Positions 42,449-51,857 of a stretch of DNA of 64,000 bases are shown here, piece by piece. Within the stretch, counting starts at the first letter, position 1; each line of letters opens with the position of its first letter. The translations under genes and the position numbers were made by a program. The notes beneath the pieces are model-generated. The model was not told the origin of the DNA and did not search any database. It saw only the letters and a list, made by a program, of their open reading frames with translations. The DNA comes from Roseovarius nitratireducens (lineage in GTDB: Bacteria > Pseudomonadota > Alphaproteobacteria > Rhodobacterales > Rhodobacteraceae): contig NZ_PDNI01000077.1 in NCBI RefSeq assembly GCF_002925845.1, positions 1 through 64,000 of the forward strand. The letters run 5' to 3'.

Positions 42449-44143
42449 ATGGCGAAGCTTGAGGACCGGATCGCGCAGGGGCGGGGGGACGAACCGGCAG
42501 ACCTCGTGCTGCGGGGCGGTGCGGTGTTCGACCTGGTCACGGGGGCGATGATCCCCGGCGACGTGGCGATCTGCGGCGATACCATCGTCGGCGTCGGCGC
42601 CGAGTACGAGGGGCGGCAGGTGATCGACGTGGCGGGTCTCATCCTCGTGCCCGGCTTCATCGACACGCATCTGCATATCGAAAGCTCGCTGGTCACGCCG
42701 CTGGAGTTCGACCGCTGCGTGACGCCCCGGGGCGTGACCACCGCGATTTGCGATCCGCACGAGATTGCCAACGTGATGGGGCTGGATGGCATCCGCTATT
42801 TCCAGGAGGCGAGTGCGCATACGCTGATGGATATCAGGGTGCAACTCAGCTCCTGCGTGCCGTCCACGGACATGGAAACGGCGGGCGCCGAGATCGGGGC
42901 CGAGGATTTGCGGCAGGTGATGGGCCACCCCTCGGGCATCGGGCTGGCCGAGGTGATGAACTATCCCGGCGTGATCCACCGCGACCCCGGCATGATGGCC
43001 AAGCTGCGGCTCTTCGAGGGGGGCCACATGGACGGGCATTGCCCGCAGCTTTCAGGTCGCGATCTCAACGCCTATTGCGCCGCCGGTATCCGCACCGAGC
43101 ACGAGGCGACCACCGTCGAGGAGGCGCGCGAGAAGCTGCAAAGGGGGATGCGGGTGCTGATCCGTGAAGGCTCGGTCAGCAAGGATCTCGAGGCGCTGGC
43201 GCCGCTGCTGTCGGACATCACCGCGCCCTACATGTGCCTGTGCACCGATGACCGCAACCCGCTCGATATTGCCGAGGAAGGCCATCTCGACCACATGATC
43301 CGGCGGCTCATCGCGCGCGGAGCCTCGCCGCTCGCGGCCTATCGCGCAGCGTCGCTGTCGGGGGCCGAGGCGTTCGGGCTGCGCGACCGGGGGTTGATCG
43401 CGCCGGGGCGACGGGCGGATATCGTGGCTGTGGGATCGCTGGAGGATTGCGACGCGCGGCTGGTGCTGTGCGCGGGCCGGGTGGCCGATGAGGCCGCGTT
43501 TGGCACGCGCAGCGGGGTGGCCCCGGTGGGGCGGCGCTCGGTCATGGCCCCGCGCGTGCGCGCCGAGGATTTCCGCCACGGCGGAAACCGGGCGGAAACG
43601 GATGTGATCGGTATCCTGGAGGGACGCATCCTGACAGAGCACCTGCGCGAGGAGATCGCGCCCGAGGACGGCGACAAGCGCCCCGACGCGGGCCGCGACC
43701 TGGTGCGGATCGCGGTGGTGGAGCGGCACGGGAAGAACGGCAACATCGCCACCGGCTTCGTGCGCGGCTTTGGCCTGCGGGCGGGGGCCATTGCCTCGAC
43801 CGTGTGCCACGACCACCACAACATCGCCTGCGTCGGCATGGATTACGGCGACATGGCCGTGGCGGTGAACCGGATGGCCGAGATCGAAGGCGGTTTCGTG
43901 GTGGTGGAAGGCGGCCGGGTGCTGGCCGAATTGCCGCTGCCGGTGGCCGGGCTGATGAGTCTTGCACCGTTCGAGGAGGTGCGCGCGCGGCTGGTGGAGT
44001 TGCGCGCGGCGGCGAAATCGCTCGGCGTGGCGCTGCACGAGCCGTTCCTGCAACTGGCGTTTCTCGCGCTGCCGGTGATTCCGGCGCTCAAGATCACCGA
44101 CCGGGGGCTGGTGGACGTGACGCGGTTCGAGTTGATCGGGTGA
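42449..44143 (+). CDS. ade: Adenine deaminase
   Basis: 564 residues of the Ade amidohydrolase type: N-terminal metal site [33 protein letters not shown], and the C-terminal domain with [13 protein letters not shown] and the bifid family tail. It deaminates adenine to hypoxanthine, which xanthine dehydrogenase can take on. GGAGGGCGG precedes the ATG. It is separate from the main purine cluster by about 12 kb. Confidence 0.94.
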   Translation: MAKLEDRIAQGRGDEPADLVLRGGAVFDLVTGAMIPGDVAICGDTIVGVGAEYEGRQVIDVAGLILVPGFIDTHLHIESSLVTPLEFDRCVTPRGVTTAICDPHEIANVMGLDGIRYFQEASAHTLMDIRVQLSSCVPSTDMETAGAEIGAEDLRQVMGHPSGIGLAEVMNYPGVIHRDPGMMAKLRLFEGGHMDGHCPQLSGRDLNAYCAAGIRTEHEATTVEEAREKLQRGMRVLIREGSVSKDLEALAPLLSDITAPYMCLCTDDRNPLDIAEEGHLDHMIRRLIARGASPLAAYRAASLSGAEAFGLRDRGLIAPGRRADIVAVGSLEDCDARLVLCAGRVADEAAFGTRSGVAPVGRRSVMAPRVRAEDFRHGGNRAETDVIGILEGRILTEHLREEIAPEDGDKRPDAGRDLVRIAVVERHGKNGNIATGFVRGFGLRAGAIASTVCHDHHNIACVGMDYGDMAVAVNRMAEIEGGFVVVEGGRVLAELPLPVAGLMSLAPFEEVRARLVELRAAAKSLGVALHEPFLQLAFLALPVIPALKITDRGLVDVTRFELIG

Positions 44144-44160
44144 AAGAGCGGGGCGGGGCT

Positions 44161-44394
44161 GGCCTGGAGGGGACATTGAACCGTCTGGCGATGAGCCGCG
44201 CAGCGCCCGACCGCCGGGTGGGCGCAAAACCGGTTACGCAGCGCGATTTATGGTGCAAGATACTTCTGGAATTACCGTTACTTGCACCGTCGAGGAGCGC
44301 CCGCCCGAGGGGGCGGTCGGGCGCTGCGCGGCGGCGCGTAAACGCGCCTCGATTCCGCGCATGGGCACCAAGACCTGAACGTCCGCTCCGGGTC
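44161..44394 (+). repeat. Structured intergenic repeat, copy C
   Basis: 234 nt. Left end GGCCTGGAGGGGACATT, right end AACGTCCGCTCCGGGTC. The long stem is perfect over 21 bp (44195-44215 with 44312-44332), a central 8-bp stem is GGTGCAAG/CTTGCACC, and the terminal hairpin is GGCGCGTAAACGCGCC, where copy A has C-G in place of T-A. Lies between the convergent ends of ade and the Lrp-type gene. Confidence 0.87.
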
Positions 44395-44437
44395 ATTCGC
44401 GACGACACACGAGCGCAAGCCCCCCCGATTGCGCCCC

Positions 44438-44674
44438 TCAGAATGCCTTGAAGGTCAGCGTCGTCTCGGTGCGCTCGATCCCCTCGATATCGAGCAGGTT
44501 GTCGTTGATGTATTTGCCGATATCCGCGTCCTCTGGGACATAGAGCTTCATCAAGAGGTCAAAAGGGCCCGAGGTGGAGTGCAGTTCCGAGTGTATCTCG
44601 CGCAGGGCGATGTCCTCGGCCACGCGGTAGGAGTGGCCGGGCTTGCAGCGGATGTTGATGAAGACGCAGCGCAT
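44438..44674 (-). CDS. Stand-alone Lrp/AsnC ligand-binding (RAM) domain
   Basis: 78 residues that are only the effector domain of Lrp/AsnC proteins (IRCKPGHSYRVAEDIAL, SGPFDLLMKLYVPEDAD, then IEGIERTETTLTF). There is no DNA-binding helix-turn-helix. Such short proteins form oligomers and bind amino acids; their cellular role is poorly known. It lies 42 nt after the dnaE2 stop in the same direction and may be co-transcribed. Confidence 0.85.
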   Translation of the reverse strand: MRCVFINIRCKPGHSYRVAEDIALREIHSELHSTSGPFDLLMKLYVPEDADIGKYINDNLLDIEGIERTETTLTFKAF

Positions 44675-44716
44675 TTTGGCTCTCCCGCTGTGGTGATTTC
44701 TCCGCGAGTATTTCCG

Positions 44717-47605
44717 CTACGCGCGCGATTGTCCATGACCTCGGGCCGGGGTGAGGATGGGCCGCAGAAGCGCCAGCGGATGCGCGCGCAGGGACAGACG
44801 CAGGGAGGCGTAATCCTCGACCATTTCCTCGCCAAGGCTCATCGCGGGCAGGGTTGCCGCGGGCTCGTCGATCCGCTCGCCGTCGAGGTCGCGGGCAAAG
44901 AGCGGCAGCGGCGCTGCGCTGCGAATCGCGCGCGCCTGCCAGAGCGCGTCGCGGCGCGACATCCCCAGCGCGGCAAAGGCATCGGCCTCGGCCAGCCGCG
45001 CGATGAGCGCAGGCGCGGTGCCCGCGCGTCGCCACACGTCCTCGGGGCCCTGGTAGCCGTTGCCGCGCGCCGCCGCGATCCAGTCGGCCTCTTCGCGGGC
45101 CACGCCCCGCACCTGCCGGAAGCCCAGCCGCAGCGCCAGCCCGCCGCGCCCGTCCGGTTCCAGCGTATTGTCCCAGCAGGACGCGTTGATGCAGACGGGG
45201 CGCACCGTCACGCCATGTTCGCGCGCGTCGCGCACGATCTGCGCGGGGGCGTAAAAGCCCATCGGCTGGGAATTGAGCAGCGCGCAGGCAAAGACCGCCG
45301 GGTGGTGGCACTTGATCCAGGCGCTGGCATAGACCAGCAGGGCAAAGCTTGCCGCGTGACTCTCGGGGAAGCCGTAGCTGCCGAAACCCTCGATCTGGCT
45401 GAAACACCGCTCGGCAAAGTCCATGTCATAGCCGTTCTCGCGCATCCCCCGCAGGAAGCGGTTGCGAAACTCGCTGACATTGCCATGCTTCTTGAACGTC
45501 GCCAGCGACCGGCGCAGGCGGTCGGCCTCTTCCGGCGAGAAGCCCGCGCCGATGATGGCGATCTGCATCGCCTGTTCCTGAAAGAGCGGCACGCCCAGCG
45601 TCTTGCCCAGCACGCGGCCCAGCTCGTCCGAGGGAAAGCGCACCGCCTCTTCGCCATTGCGGCGGCGGATGAAGGGATGCACCATATCGCCCTGGATCGG
45701 CCCGGGGCGGATGATCGCCACCTGGATCACCAGGTCATAGAAGCATCGCGGGCGCATCCGGGGCAGGAAATTCATCTGCGCGCGGCTTTCCACCTGGAAC
45801 ACGCCGAGGCTGTCGGCGCGGCCCAGCATCTCGTAGACGCGCCCGTCCTCGGGCGGCAGCGTGGCGAGGCCGTAGCGCGTGCCATGGTGATCGGCCAAGA
45901 GGTCGAACGCGCGGCGCAGGCAGCTCAGCATGCCCAGCGCCAGCACGTCCACCTTGAGGATGCCGAGGGTGTCGATGTCGTCCTTGTCCCAGCAGATCAC
46001 CGTGCGCTCCTCCATCGCCGCGTTCTCGATGGGCACAAGCTCGTCCAGCCGGTCGGCGGCGATGACGAAACCGCCGACATGCTGGCTCAGGTGGCGGGGA
46101 AAGCCGATGATCTCGTCCACCAGATCGAGCGTCAGGGCAAGGCGGCGGTCGCGCGGGTCGAGGCCGATCCCGGCGAGGCGCGCCGCGTCGGGGCGACGCG
46201 CGCTGCCCGCGCCCCATATCTGTGACGAGATCGCCGACAGCATATCCTCCGACAGGCCCATCGCGCGGCCCACCTCGCGGATGGCGCGCTTGGCGCGGTA
46301 GTGAATCACCGTGGCGCACAGCCCGGCGCGGTGACGCCCGTAGCGTTCATAAATCCACTGGATCACCTCCTCGCGGCGCTCATGCTCGAAATCCACGTCG
46401 ATATCGGGCGGCTCGTCGCGGGCCTCTGACACGAAGCGCTCGAACACCATGGTGCCGATCTCGGGGCTGACCGAGGTGACGCCGAGGCAGTAGCAGACCA
46501 CCGAATTGGCCGCCGAGCCACGCCCCTGGCACAGGATGCCGCGTGAGCGGGCAAAGGCCACCACGTCATGCACGGTCAGGAAATAGGGCTCGTAGCGCAT
46601 CCGCGCGATGAGGGCCAACTCGTGCTCCATCATCGCGCGCACGCGGTCAGGCGCGCCCTGCGGATAGCGCCAGTTCAGGCCCGCCTCGGCCAACCGCCGC
46701 AGCCGCGCGGTCGGGGTCTCGCCGCCCTCCGCCTCGCTGGGATAGTCGTGGCGCAGCTCGTCGAGCGAGAAGGTCAGTCGCGCGGCCAGCGCCGTGGCGC
46801 GGTCCACCGCGTCCTCGTGCCCCGTGAACAGGCGGCGCATCTCGGCCTCCGAGCGCAGCCGCCCTTCGGCATTGGGCAGGGCGTGGCGGCCCAGCCGGTC
46901 CACCGTCAGCCCGAGCCGGATCGCGCTCAGCACATCGGCGAGGCGACGGCGATGGGCGCGGTGCAGGATCGGGCAGGCGGCGGCGACGGTGGGCAGGCCG
47001 AGCCGCGCCGCGATCCCCGCCAGCCGGTCAAAGCGTGCAGGATCGCGCCCGTCGTAATGCGGGTGCAGGAGCAGGTGCAGCCGGTCGCCGAGGCAGCCCC
47101 TCAGCCGCCGCGCCTGATCCTGCCAGCCGGGCGCGGTTTCGGGGTGCAGAAGGAGGTGCAAACCCCCTGCCCCCTCCAGCACGTCGGCAAGGGTCAGATC
47201 GCAGCCCCCCTTGGCCGCGCGCCGCCGCCCCAGCGTCAGGAGCCGACAGAGCCGCGCCCAGCCCTGCCGGTCGCCGGGCAGCGCGGTGAGCGTGAGGCCA
47301 TCGCGCAGCACCAGCCGGGTGGCGGGGATGAGGCGGGGAGCGTTGGCCCATGCGGGCGGCGCGGGGTGCGGTGCGGGCGGGCCGTGCAGCCCCTCGCGCG
47401 CCTCCAGCGCCTGCCGCTCGCGCACCTGCCGCGCGATCTCTCGCGTGCGGGCATGGGCGCGCACGATCCCCGCCACGGAATTCACATCGGCCACCGCCAC
47501 GCCCGCGAGGCCCAGCGCGGCGGCACGCTCGATGTATTCCTCGGGGTGGGCGGCCCCGGTGAGGAAGGTGAAATTCGAGGTAGCGGACAGTTCGGCGAAC
47601 ATCAT
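44717..47605 (-). CDS. dnaE2: Error-prone DNA polymerase DnaE2, C-terminally short
   Basis: 962 residues. The PHP domain (FAELSATSNFTFLTGAAHPE), the catalytic aspartates in PPDIDVDFEHERR and KVDVLALGML, and the helix-hairpin-helix region (FGSYGFPESHAASFALLVY) are intact. The protein stops at SLRLSLRAHPLALLRP plus about 12 residues, just where family members continue with an OB-fold of roughly 110 or more residues. No frame nearby supplies it. The usual partners imuA and imuB are not next to it. A LexA box lies 35 nt upstream, so SOS control is kept. It may be a short variant or an early pseudogene. Confidence 0.85.
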   Translation of the reverse strand: MMFAELSATSNFTFLTGAAHPEEYIERAAALGLAGVAVADVNSVAGIVRAHARTREIARQVRERQALEAREGLHGPPAPHPAPPAWANAPRLIPATRLVLRDGLTLTALPGDRQGWARLCRLLTLGRRRAAKGGCDLTLADVLEGAGGLHLLLHPETAPGWQDQARRLRGCLGDRLHLLLHPHYDGRDPARFDRLAGIAARLGLPTVAAACPILHRAHRRRLADVLSAIRLGLTVDRLGRHALPNAEGRLRSEAEMRRLFTGHEDAVDRATALAARLTFSLDELRHDYPSEAEGGETPTARLRRLAEAGLNWRYPQGAPDRVRAMMEHELALIARMRYEPYFLTVHDVVAFARSRGILCQGRGSAANSVVCYCLGVTSVSPEIGTMVFERFVSEARDEPPDIDVDFEHERREEVIQWIYERYGRHRAGLCATVIHYRAKRAIREVGRAMGLSEDMLSAISSQIWGAGSARRPDAARLAGIGLDPRDRRLALTLDLVDEIIGFPRHLSQHVGGFVIAADRLDELVPIENAAMEERTVICWDKDDIDTLGILKVDVLALGMLSCLRRAFDLLADHHGTRYGLATLPPEDGRVYEMLGRADSLGVFQVESRAQMNFLPRMRPRCFYDLVIQVAIIRPGPIQGDMVHPFIRRRNGEEAVRFPSDELGRVLGKTLGVPLFQEQAMQIAIIGAGFSPEEADRLRRSLATFKKHGNVSEFRNRFLRGMRENGYDMDFAERCFSQIEGFGSYGFPESHAASFALLVYASAWIKCHHPAVFACALLNSQPMGFYAPAQIVRDAREHGVTVRPVCINASCWDNTLEPDGRGGLALRLGFRQVRGVAREEADWIAAARGNGYQGPEDVWRRAGTAPALIARLAEADAFAALGMSRRDALWQARAIRSAAPLPLFARDLDGERIDEPAATLPAMSLGEEMVEDYASLRLSLRAHPLALLRPILTPARGHGQSRA

Positions 47606-47639
47606 GGGCGATTCGATCAGGCAGCGTTCCGGTCAGGAT

Positions 47640-47654
47640 ATTCATGTTTTGTTC
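47640..47654 (-). promoter_or_regulatory. LexA (SOS) box of dnaE2
   Basis: On the minus strand the sequence is GAACAAAACATGAAT, one mismatch from the alphaproteobacterial SOS consensus GAAC-N7-GAAC, placed 35 nt before the dnaE2 start. Confidence 0.6.
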
Positions 47655-47761
47655 TTTTGTGGAGTCGCCTGCCCACCCTGCGACAAAACCGGCGCGGGCC
47701 GTCTTGCGGGTTCACAAATTCGTGACCGCGCATATAACCGGATACCGGAAAGGCAGGGGAC

Positions 47762-48142
47762 ATGACGGGCAGGCGGGGCATGGGCAGAGGGTGGGCGCGC
47801 GGCGGCGCGGCGGTGCTGCTGGCGCTGATCCTCGCGCTGCGCGTCGCGGCGCTGCCGGTGGTGATGGCGGGCGGTGCGCCCGGCCCCGGCATGATGGCGA
47901 TCTGCACCGGGGCCGAGATCATCTATGTCCCCATCGGCGGCGGCCCGGCCGAGCCCGCGCCCGACGCCGCCCACGACCCCTGCCCCGCCTTCGGCATCAC
48001 CGCCGCGCTCGCCCTGCCCGACATTGGCGTGACCGTTCCCGCCGGACGGCTGGTTTCGCTCACCCCTGTGCCCGGCCAAGCGGCACGCGTCGCAGCGCGC
48101 CCTGCCCCAGCGCACCGGCCCCGCGCCCCGCCCCTCGCCTGA
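47762..48142 (+). CDS. Small exported protein, DUF2946-like
   Basis: 126 residues: an N-terminal hydrophobic segment (GGAAVLLALILALRVAALPVV), then a Cys in AICTGAEIIYVPIGGG and a second Cys in DAAHDPCPAFG, and a Pro/Arg-rich tail. The arrangement resembles short DUF2946-type proteins found with copper or metal genes. Function unknown. Followed 71 nt later by an outer-membrane protein gene rich in Met and His, so the pair may concern a metal; this is inference. Confidence 0.6.
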   Translation: MTGRRGMGRGWARGGAAVLLALILALRVAALPVVMAGGAPGPGMMAICTGAEIIYVPIGGGPAEPAPDAAHDPCPAFGITAALALPDIGVTVPAGRLVSLTPVPGQAARVAARPAPAHRPRAPPLA

Positions 48143-48213
48143 TCTGACCCTGAATCCATCAAGACAGATCACCGGGCCGCCCCGAGGCGCGCCCGATTGC
48201 GAAGGACGACACG

Positions 48214-49335
48214 ATGCTGAAACGATCCCTTGGCGCGGCGCTGGCCTGCGCCGGGCTGCTGGCCGGCATGGCCACGGCCCAGACCATGACCCCGACGGCC
48301 ATGCAGGCGGGGGGCGCGATGCCCCACGACCACGCCCGCCACCACATGCACCGCCACGGGCCCGTCGGCCTGCCGGGCCGCCACCAGATCCCCGAGGGGC
48401 GGCTGGTGCTGGTCTACCGGGCGGGGGCGATGGCCATGTCGGGCATCCGCGCGGGCACCGACGATCTAGATGCGGCCACGTTGGTGACGACCGTGCCCAA
48501 CGCCTTTGCCGGCATGCCGGGCCAGCCGCCCACCATCCGCATGGCCCCGGTGGAGATGACCGGCGAGATGCACATGCTGGGCGCGATGTATGGCGCGGGC
48601 GCGCGGCTCACGGTGATGGGCATGCTGCCCTATGTGAAGAAATCCATGACCATGCGGACCTATGCCGGCCCCACCGGAACCGCCGTCCTGGGGCAGAGCA
48701 CCACGCGAAGTGACGGCCTGGGCGATATCCGCCTCGGCGCGCTGTGGTCCCTGCACGAGGCGGGGCGCAGCCGCACCGCGTTCGGCCTCGGCCTGAGCCT
48801 GCCCACCGGCTCGATCACCGAGACGGGGCAGATGCTCAGCCCGATGGGCACCACGCCCACCATGCGGCTGGCCTACTCGATGCAGCTCGGCTCTGGCACC
48901 TATGACCTGCACCCCGCCCTGACATGGGAGGCCGGGCGCGGCGCGCTCAACTGGGGGGCGCAGGCGCGCGGGATCATCCGGCTGGGCGAGAATGACGAGG
49001 GCTATCGGCACGGCCACGAGGCGGCGGTCTCGGGCTGGCTCAGCTATCGCGCGGCACCGTGGATCAGCTATTCGGGCCGACTGGAATACCGCCACGCCGG
49101 GCGCATTCACGGGCGCGATCCGCGCATCATGGGGCCGTCGCTCGGGGCCGATCCGCGCAATTACGGCGGGCGTTACGTGACGCTCCATGCCGGGGCCGAC
49201 CTCGCGCCGAAAAAGGGACTGTTCAAGGGTCACCGAATCGGGGTGGAGCTGGGCGTGCCGCTCTACCAGGACCTTAACGGGGTGCAGTCCAAGACGGACT
49301 GGACCCTCGCGCTGGCATGGCGCAAGCCGTTCTAG
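48214..49335 (+). CDS. Outer-membrane beta-barrel, phenol MetA-like transporter family
   Basis: 373 residues. A signal peptide (LGAALACAGLLAGMATAQ) precedes a Met/His-rich segment (AMPHDHARHHMHRHG) and alternating beta-strand sequence ending in the aromatic-terminated strand TLALAWRKPF typical of outer-membrane barrels. GLGLSLPTGSITETG and YSGRLEYRHAGRIHG fit the MetA-pathway/alginate-like barrel group. The His/Met stretch suggests metal binding. The start has no strong alternative. Confidence 0.72.
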   Translation: MLKRSLGAALACAGLLAGMATAQTMTPTAMQAGGAMPHDHARHHMHRHGPVGLPGRHQIPEGRLVLVYRAGAMAMSGIRAGTDDLDAATLVTTVPNAFAGMPGQPPTIRMAPVEMTGEMHMLGAMYGAGARLTVMGMLPYVKKSMTMRTYAGPTGTAVLGQSTTRSDGLGDIRLGALWSLHEAGRSRTAFGLGLSLPTGSITETGQMLSPMGTTPTMRLAYSMQLGSGTYDLHPALTWEAGRGALNWGAQARGIIRLGENDEGYRHGHEAAVSGWLSYRAAPWISYSGRLEYRHAGRIHGRDPRIMGPSLGADPRNYGGRYVTLHAGADLAPKKGLFKGHRIGVELGVPLYQDLNGVQSKTDWTLALAWRKPF

Positions 49336-49356
49336 GGGGCAGAGCGGGGGGTGCGT

Positions 49357-49591
49357 GGCGTAAAGCGGTTGTTGGGCAGGATGCGATGAGCCGCGCGAGT
49401 GCCCGACCGAGGGCGGGTGCTCCGACGGCTTTGGTCGTCGCTTTATGGCACCATGAACGTCGAGCGATCGTGCAGGTGTGCAACGTCGCAAAAGCACCCG
49501 CCCGTCCGGGCGGTCGGGTGCTCGCGCGGCGGCGTGCAAGCACGCCTCGACTCCGCGCGGGGGTACTTGGCTACGAGCGTCCGCTCCAGAC
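49357..49591 (+). repeat. Structured intergenic repeat, copy D
   Basis: 235 nt. The right end CGTCCGCTCCAG is well kept; the left end is degenerate. The long stem is 20 bp (49390-49409 with 49511-49530) and pairs fully if two G-U pairs are allowed. The terminal hairpin is GGCGTGCAAGCACGCC, with compensated changes against copy A. Located between two convergent genes. Confidence 0.82.
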
Positions 49592-49616
49592 TAACCCCCC
49601 TGCCCCGTGCCGTATG

Positions 49617-50462
49617 CTACCGCCCGTGGCTGCGGTCATAGCCGTTGCGCGGGGGGCTCTGCCAGCCCTCCAGCGCACCCGGCGCGGGTGCGAACACCTC
49701 GACCAGAAGCGGGAAACACGCCGCCGTGTCGCTTGTGTGCTCGGCCGAGCAATCGCCGCCGGGGCAGGCGCTAAGGGCGCCCAGAAGGTCGATCTCGGCG
49801 AAGAACTCCAGATAGTCACCCGGGCGCACGGGGCTGGCCTTCATGAAATACTGACCCGTGTCGCGGGTGAAGCCGGTGCACATGAAGACGTTGAGCACAT
49901 CATGGACATGGGGCTCGGCCTCGGCCAGCGACACGCCCAGCTCGTCGGCCAGCGCGCGCGTCAGGTTGGAATGGCAGCAATGGTGATACTGAACCCCCGA
50001 CAAGAGGTTGCCTGTGTAAGGATCGCAGCGCGTGCCGATCACGTCATGCACCGACCCGCCATATTCGTCGATCCCGTACCAGTCGAGCGTATCCGCGATG
50101 ATCGTGGCCATCGGGCGCAGGTGCGGGAAGGACGACCAGAGTCGCTCGCCGGTGGTGACATGGGTGCCGTGCAGCGCGCGGGTCTTGCCGGAATAGAACC
50201 GCTCGGACAGGTCATCGGCGTTCCACAGGTTGAGATCGCCCACCTGCGGCCCCTCGACACTGCTGATGCGGAAGAATTGCCCCGCGCCCACGCGAAAGCA
50301 GGCGGCCTCGCGCGGGGGCACCACCACCTCGGCCACTTTCGCGGCCCCCTCGCGCGCGGCACGGTAGAGCCCTAGATCCGGCGCGGGCAGCGTGTCGTTG
50401 GGGTAGCAGATCACGGGGGCCACGGCGCGGCGCGTGGCAGCATCGGCGGGGGGGTGGGTCAT
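49617..50462 (-). CDS. DUF1989 (urea carboxylase-associated) family protein
   Basis: 281 residues with family motifs VVVPPREAACFRVGAGQFFRI (split VVVPPREAACF and GAGQFFRI), GDLNLWNADDLSERF, HHCCHSNL, and a C-terminal CPGGDCSAEHT. DUF1989 proteins accompany urea carboxylase and guanidine-degrading genes and bind metal through Cys/His. No urea carboxylase is visible here. Third gene of a three-gene minus-strand cluster. Confidence 0.85.
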   Translation of the reverse strand: MTHPPADAATRRAVAPVICYPNDTLPAPDLGLYRAAREGAAKVAEVVVPPREAACFRVGAGQFFRISSVEGPQVGDLNLWNADDLSERFYSGKTRALHGTHVTTGERLWSSFPHLRPMATIIADTLDWYGIDEYGGSVHDVIGTRCDPYTGNLLSGVQYHHCCHSNLTRALADELGVSLAEAEPHVHDVLNVFMCTGFTRDTGQYFMKASPVRPGDYLEFFAEIDLLGALSACPGGDCSAEHTSDTAACFPLLVEVFAPAPGALEGWQSPPRNGYDRSHGR

Positions 50463-50465
50463 CGG

Positions 50466-50675
50466 CTATTTCCTCTGGCGACCGGGATCGTGACAGACCT
50501 TCGGTGCGTCGCCATCAGATGTAAAGACCTCGGCCCCACACGCCGCGCAGCGCCAGCGCCGACGCAGGTCGCAGCCGCTCACCCGGTATTCGCGCCAACG
50601 GCAGCCGCGCGTCGCGCGGTTGGAATAGATCATCACCAGGATGAAGGCGACGATCAGGCCGACGACCACCAGCAT
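50466..50675 (-). CDS. Small membrane protein with a Cys-rich tail
   Basis: 69 residues: one hydrophobic segment at the N-terminus (VVVGLIVAFILVMIYS), then a basic stretch and RCAACGAEVF plus a later VCHDPG, which could form a zinc ribbon. It sits 3 nt after the AhpD-like stop and 3 nt before the DUF1989 start, so it is almost certainly translated in this operon. I do not recognise a family. Confidence 0.65.
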   Translation of the reverse strand: MLVVVGLIVAFILVMIYSNRATRGCRWREYRVSGCDLRRRWRCAACGAEVFTSDGDAPKVCHDPGRQRK

Positions 50676-50678
50676 GCC

Positions 50679-51254
50679 TCAGCCTTTCGCCATCGCCGCG
50701 ACCATCTCGCCGAAGCGGCTGTAGCTGTCGGCCTGTTCCTCGGGGGTGGTGCCGGTGGCGTGGTGGCCCTCGGGGGTCTTCGCATAGTCGAAATTGATGC
50801 CGGTGCCCTCGATGATCCGGTTCATCATGTTGAAGAGCGCGCAGACCTGCACCGCCTCGTAGAGCGCGGTCTCGGACCAGCCAGCGTCATAGACGGCTTG
50901 CGCGTCGCGCGCGACCAGCCTGCTCGGCAGGGTATTGAGCTTGGCCACGTAGGCAAGCACGGGGCGCAACTTCTCGTCCACCGGCGCGGTGGCGGGATCG
51001 GCGATCAGCGCGTCGATAAGGCCCGCGTCGATGCCGAACACCTCGGCATAGGCCCGGTGCGCGCCCGCGCAGAACGTGCAGGCGTTGAGCGCCGAGACAT
51101 AGGTGGCGATGAGTTCGCGCTCGCCGATGCTCAGCTCGCCCTCGCCGCGCAGGAGGCCATCGGTATAGACCATGAGCGGCTGCACGTTGTCGGGGAACCG
51201 CGCGTAGAGATCGCTCAGATGCGCGGGATCGGGGAGGCTGGGGAGGAAGGGCAT
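50679..51254 (-). CDS. AhpD/carboxymuconolactone decarboxylase-like protein
   Basis: 191 residues with the peroxidase-related CMD fold: the redox motif NACTFCAGAHRAYAE (CxxC-x3-H) and a helical bundle. It is likely a thiol peroxidase or related antioxidant. The ATG at 51254 has AAGGAGA close upstream and is preferred to the ATG six codons earlier. Confidence 0.85.
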   Translation of the reverse strand: MPFLPSLPDPAHLSDLYARFPDNVQPLMVYTDGLLRGEGELSIGERELIATYVSALNACTFCAGAHRAYAEVFGIDAGLIDALIADPATAPVDEKLRPVLAYVAKLNTLPSRLVARDAQAVYDAGWSETALYEAVQVCALFNMMNRIIEGTGINFDYAKTPEGHHATGTTPEEQADSYSRFGEMVAAMAKG

Positions 51255-51371
51255 GGGGTCTCCTTGCGTCATGTCTGACCGCAGTCATAGACCGCGCCGC
51301 GGGGAATTTGTATGGCTCGACCGATAGCTGGCGCGGATGTGATCCATCGGCCCGAGACGAGGAGACTGTCC

Positions 51372-51827
51372 ATGCCCATCTACATCGACGCAGACGCCTG
51401 CCCGGTCAAGGACGAGGCGGAGCGGGTGGCCACGCGGCACGGGCTGCGGATGTTTCTCGTGTCCAATGGCGGGCTGCGGCCGTCACGCAACCCGCTGGTG
51501 GAGACGGTGATCGTGCCGGATGGCCCGGACGTGGCCGACATGTGGATCGCCGAGCGCTCCGGGCCGGGCGACGTCGTGGTGACCGGAGACATCCCGCTGG
51601 CGGCGAAATGCGTGGAGGCGGGGGCGATTGTCCTCAAGCACAATGGCGAGGCGCTGACGCGGGCCAATATCGGCAACGTGCTGGCGACGCGCGACCTGAT
51701 GGCCGACCTGCGCGCCGCCGATCCGTTCCGGCAGGGCGGCGGCAAGGGATTCACCAAGGCGGACCGGTCGCGGTTCCTCGACGCGCTGGAGCGGGCGGTG
51801 CGCAGCGCCGGACGCGCCGGGGAGTGA
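51372..51827 (+). CDS. yaiI: YaiI/YqxD (DUF188) family protein
   Basis: 151 residues of the PIN-like DUF188 family: [20 protein letters not shown] at the start, then [21 protein letters not shown] and [15 protein letters not shown]. Asp-rich sites suggest a nuclease-like metal centre, but no function is established. Start chosen at the ATG preceded by GAGGAGAC. Confidence 0.88.
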   Translation: MPIYIDADACPVKDEAERVATRHGLRMFLVSNGGLRPSRNPLVETVIVPDGPDVADMWIAERSGPGDVVVTGDIPLAAKCVEAGAIVLKHNGEALTRANIGNVLATRDLMADLRAADPFRQGGGKGFTKADRSRFLDALERAVRSAGRAGE

Positions 51828-51857
51828 GGGTTGGTGGCACGGACGCGGAAATCGGGG

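Noticed and set aside
49317-50375. A 352-codon plus-strand frame over repeat D and the DUF1989 gene
   Set aside because: It begins in the repeat element and is antisense to a conserved family; a product of mixed origin is implausible.
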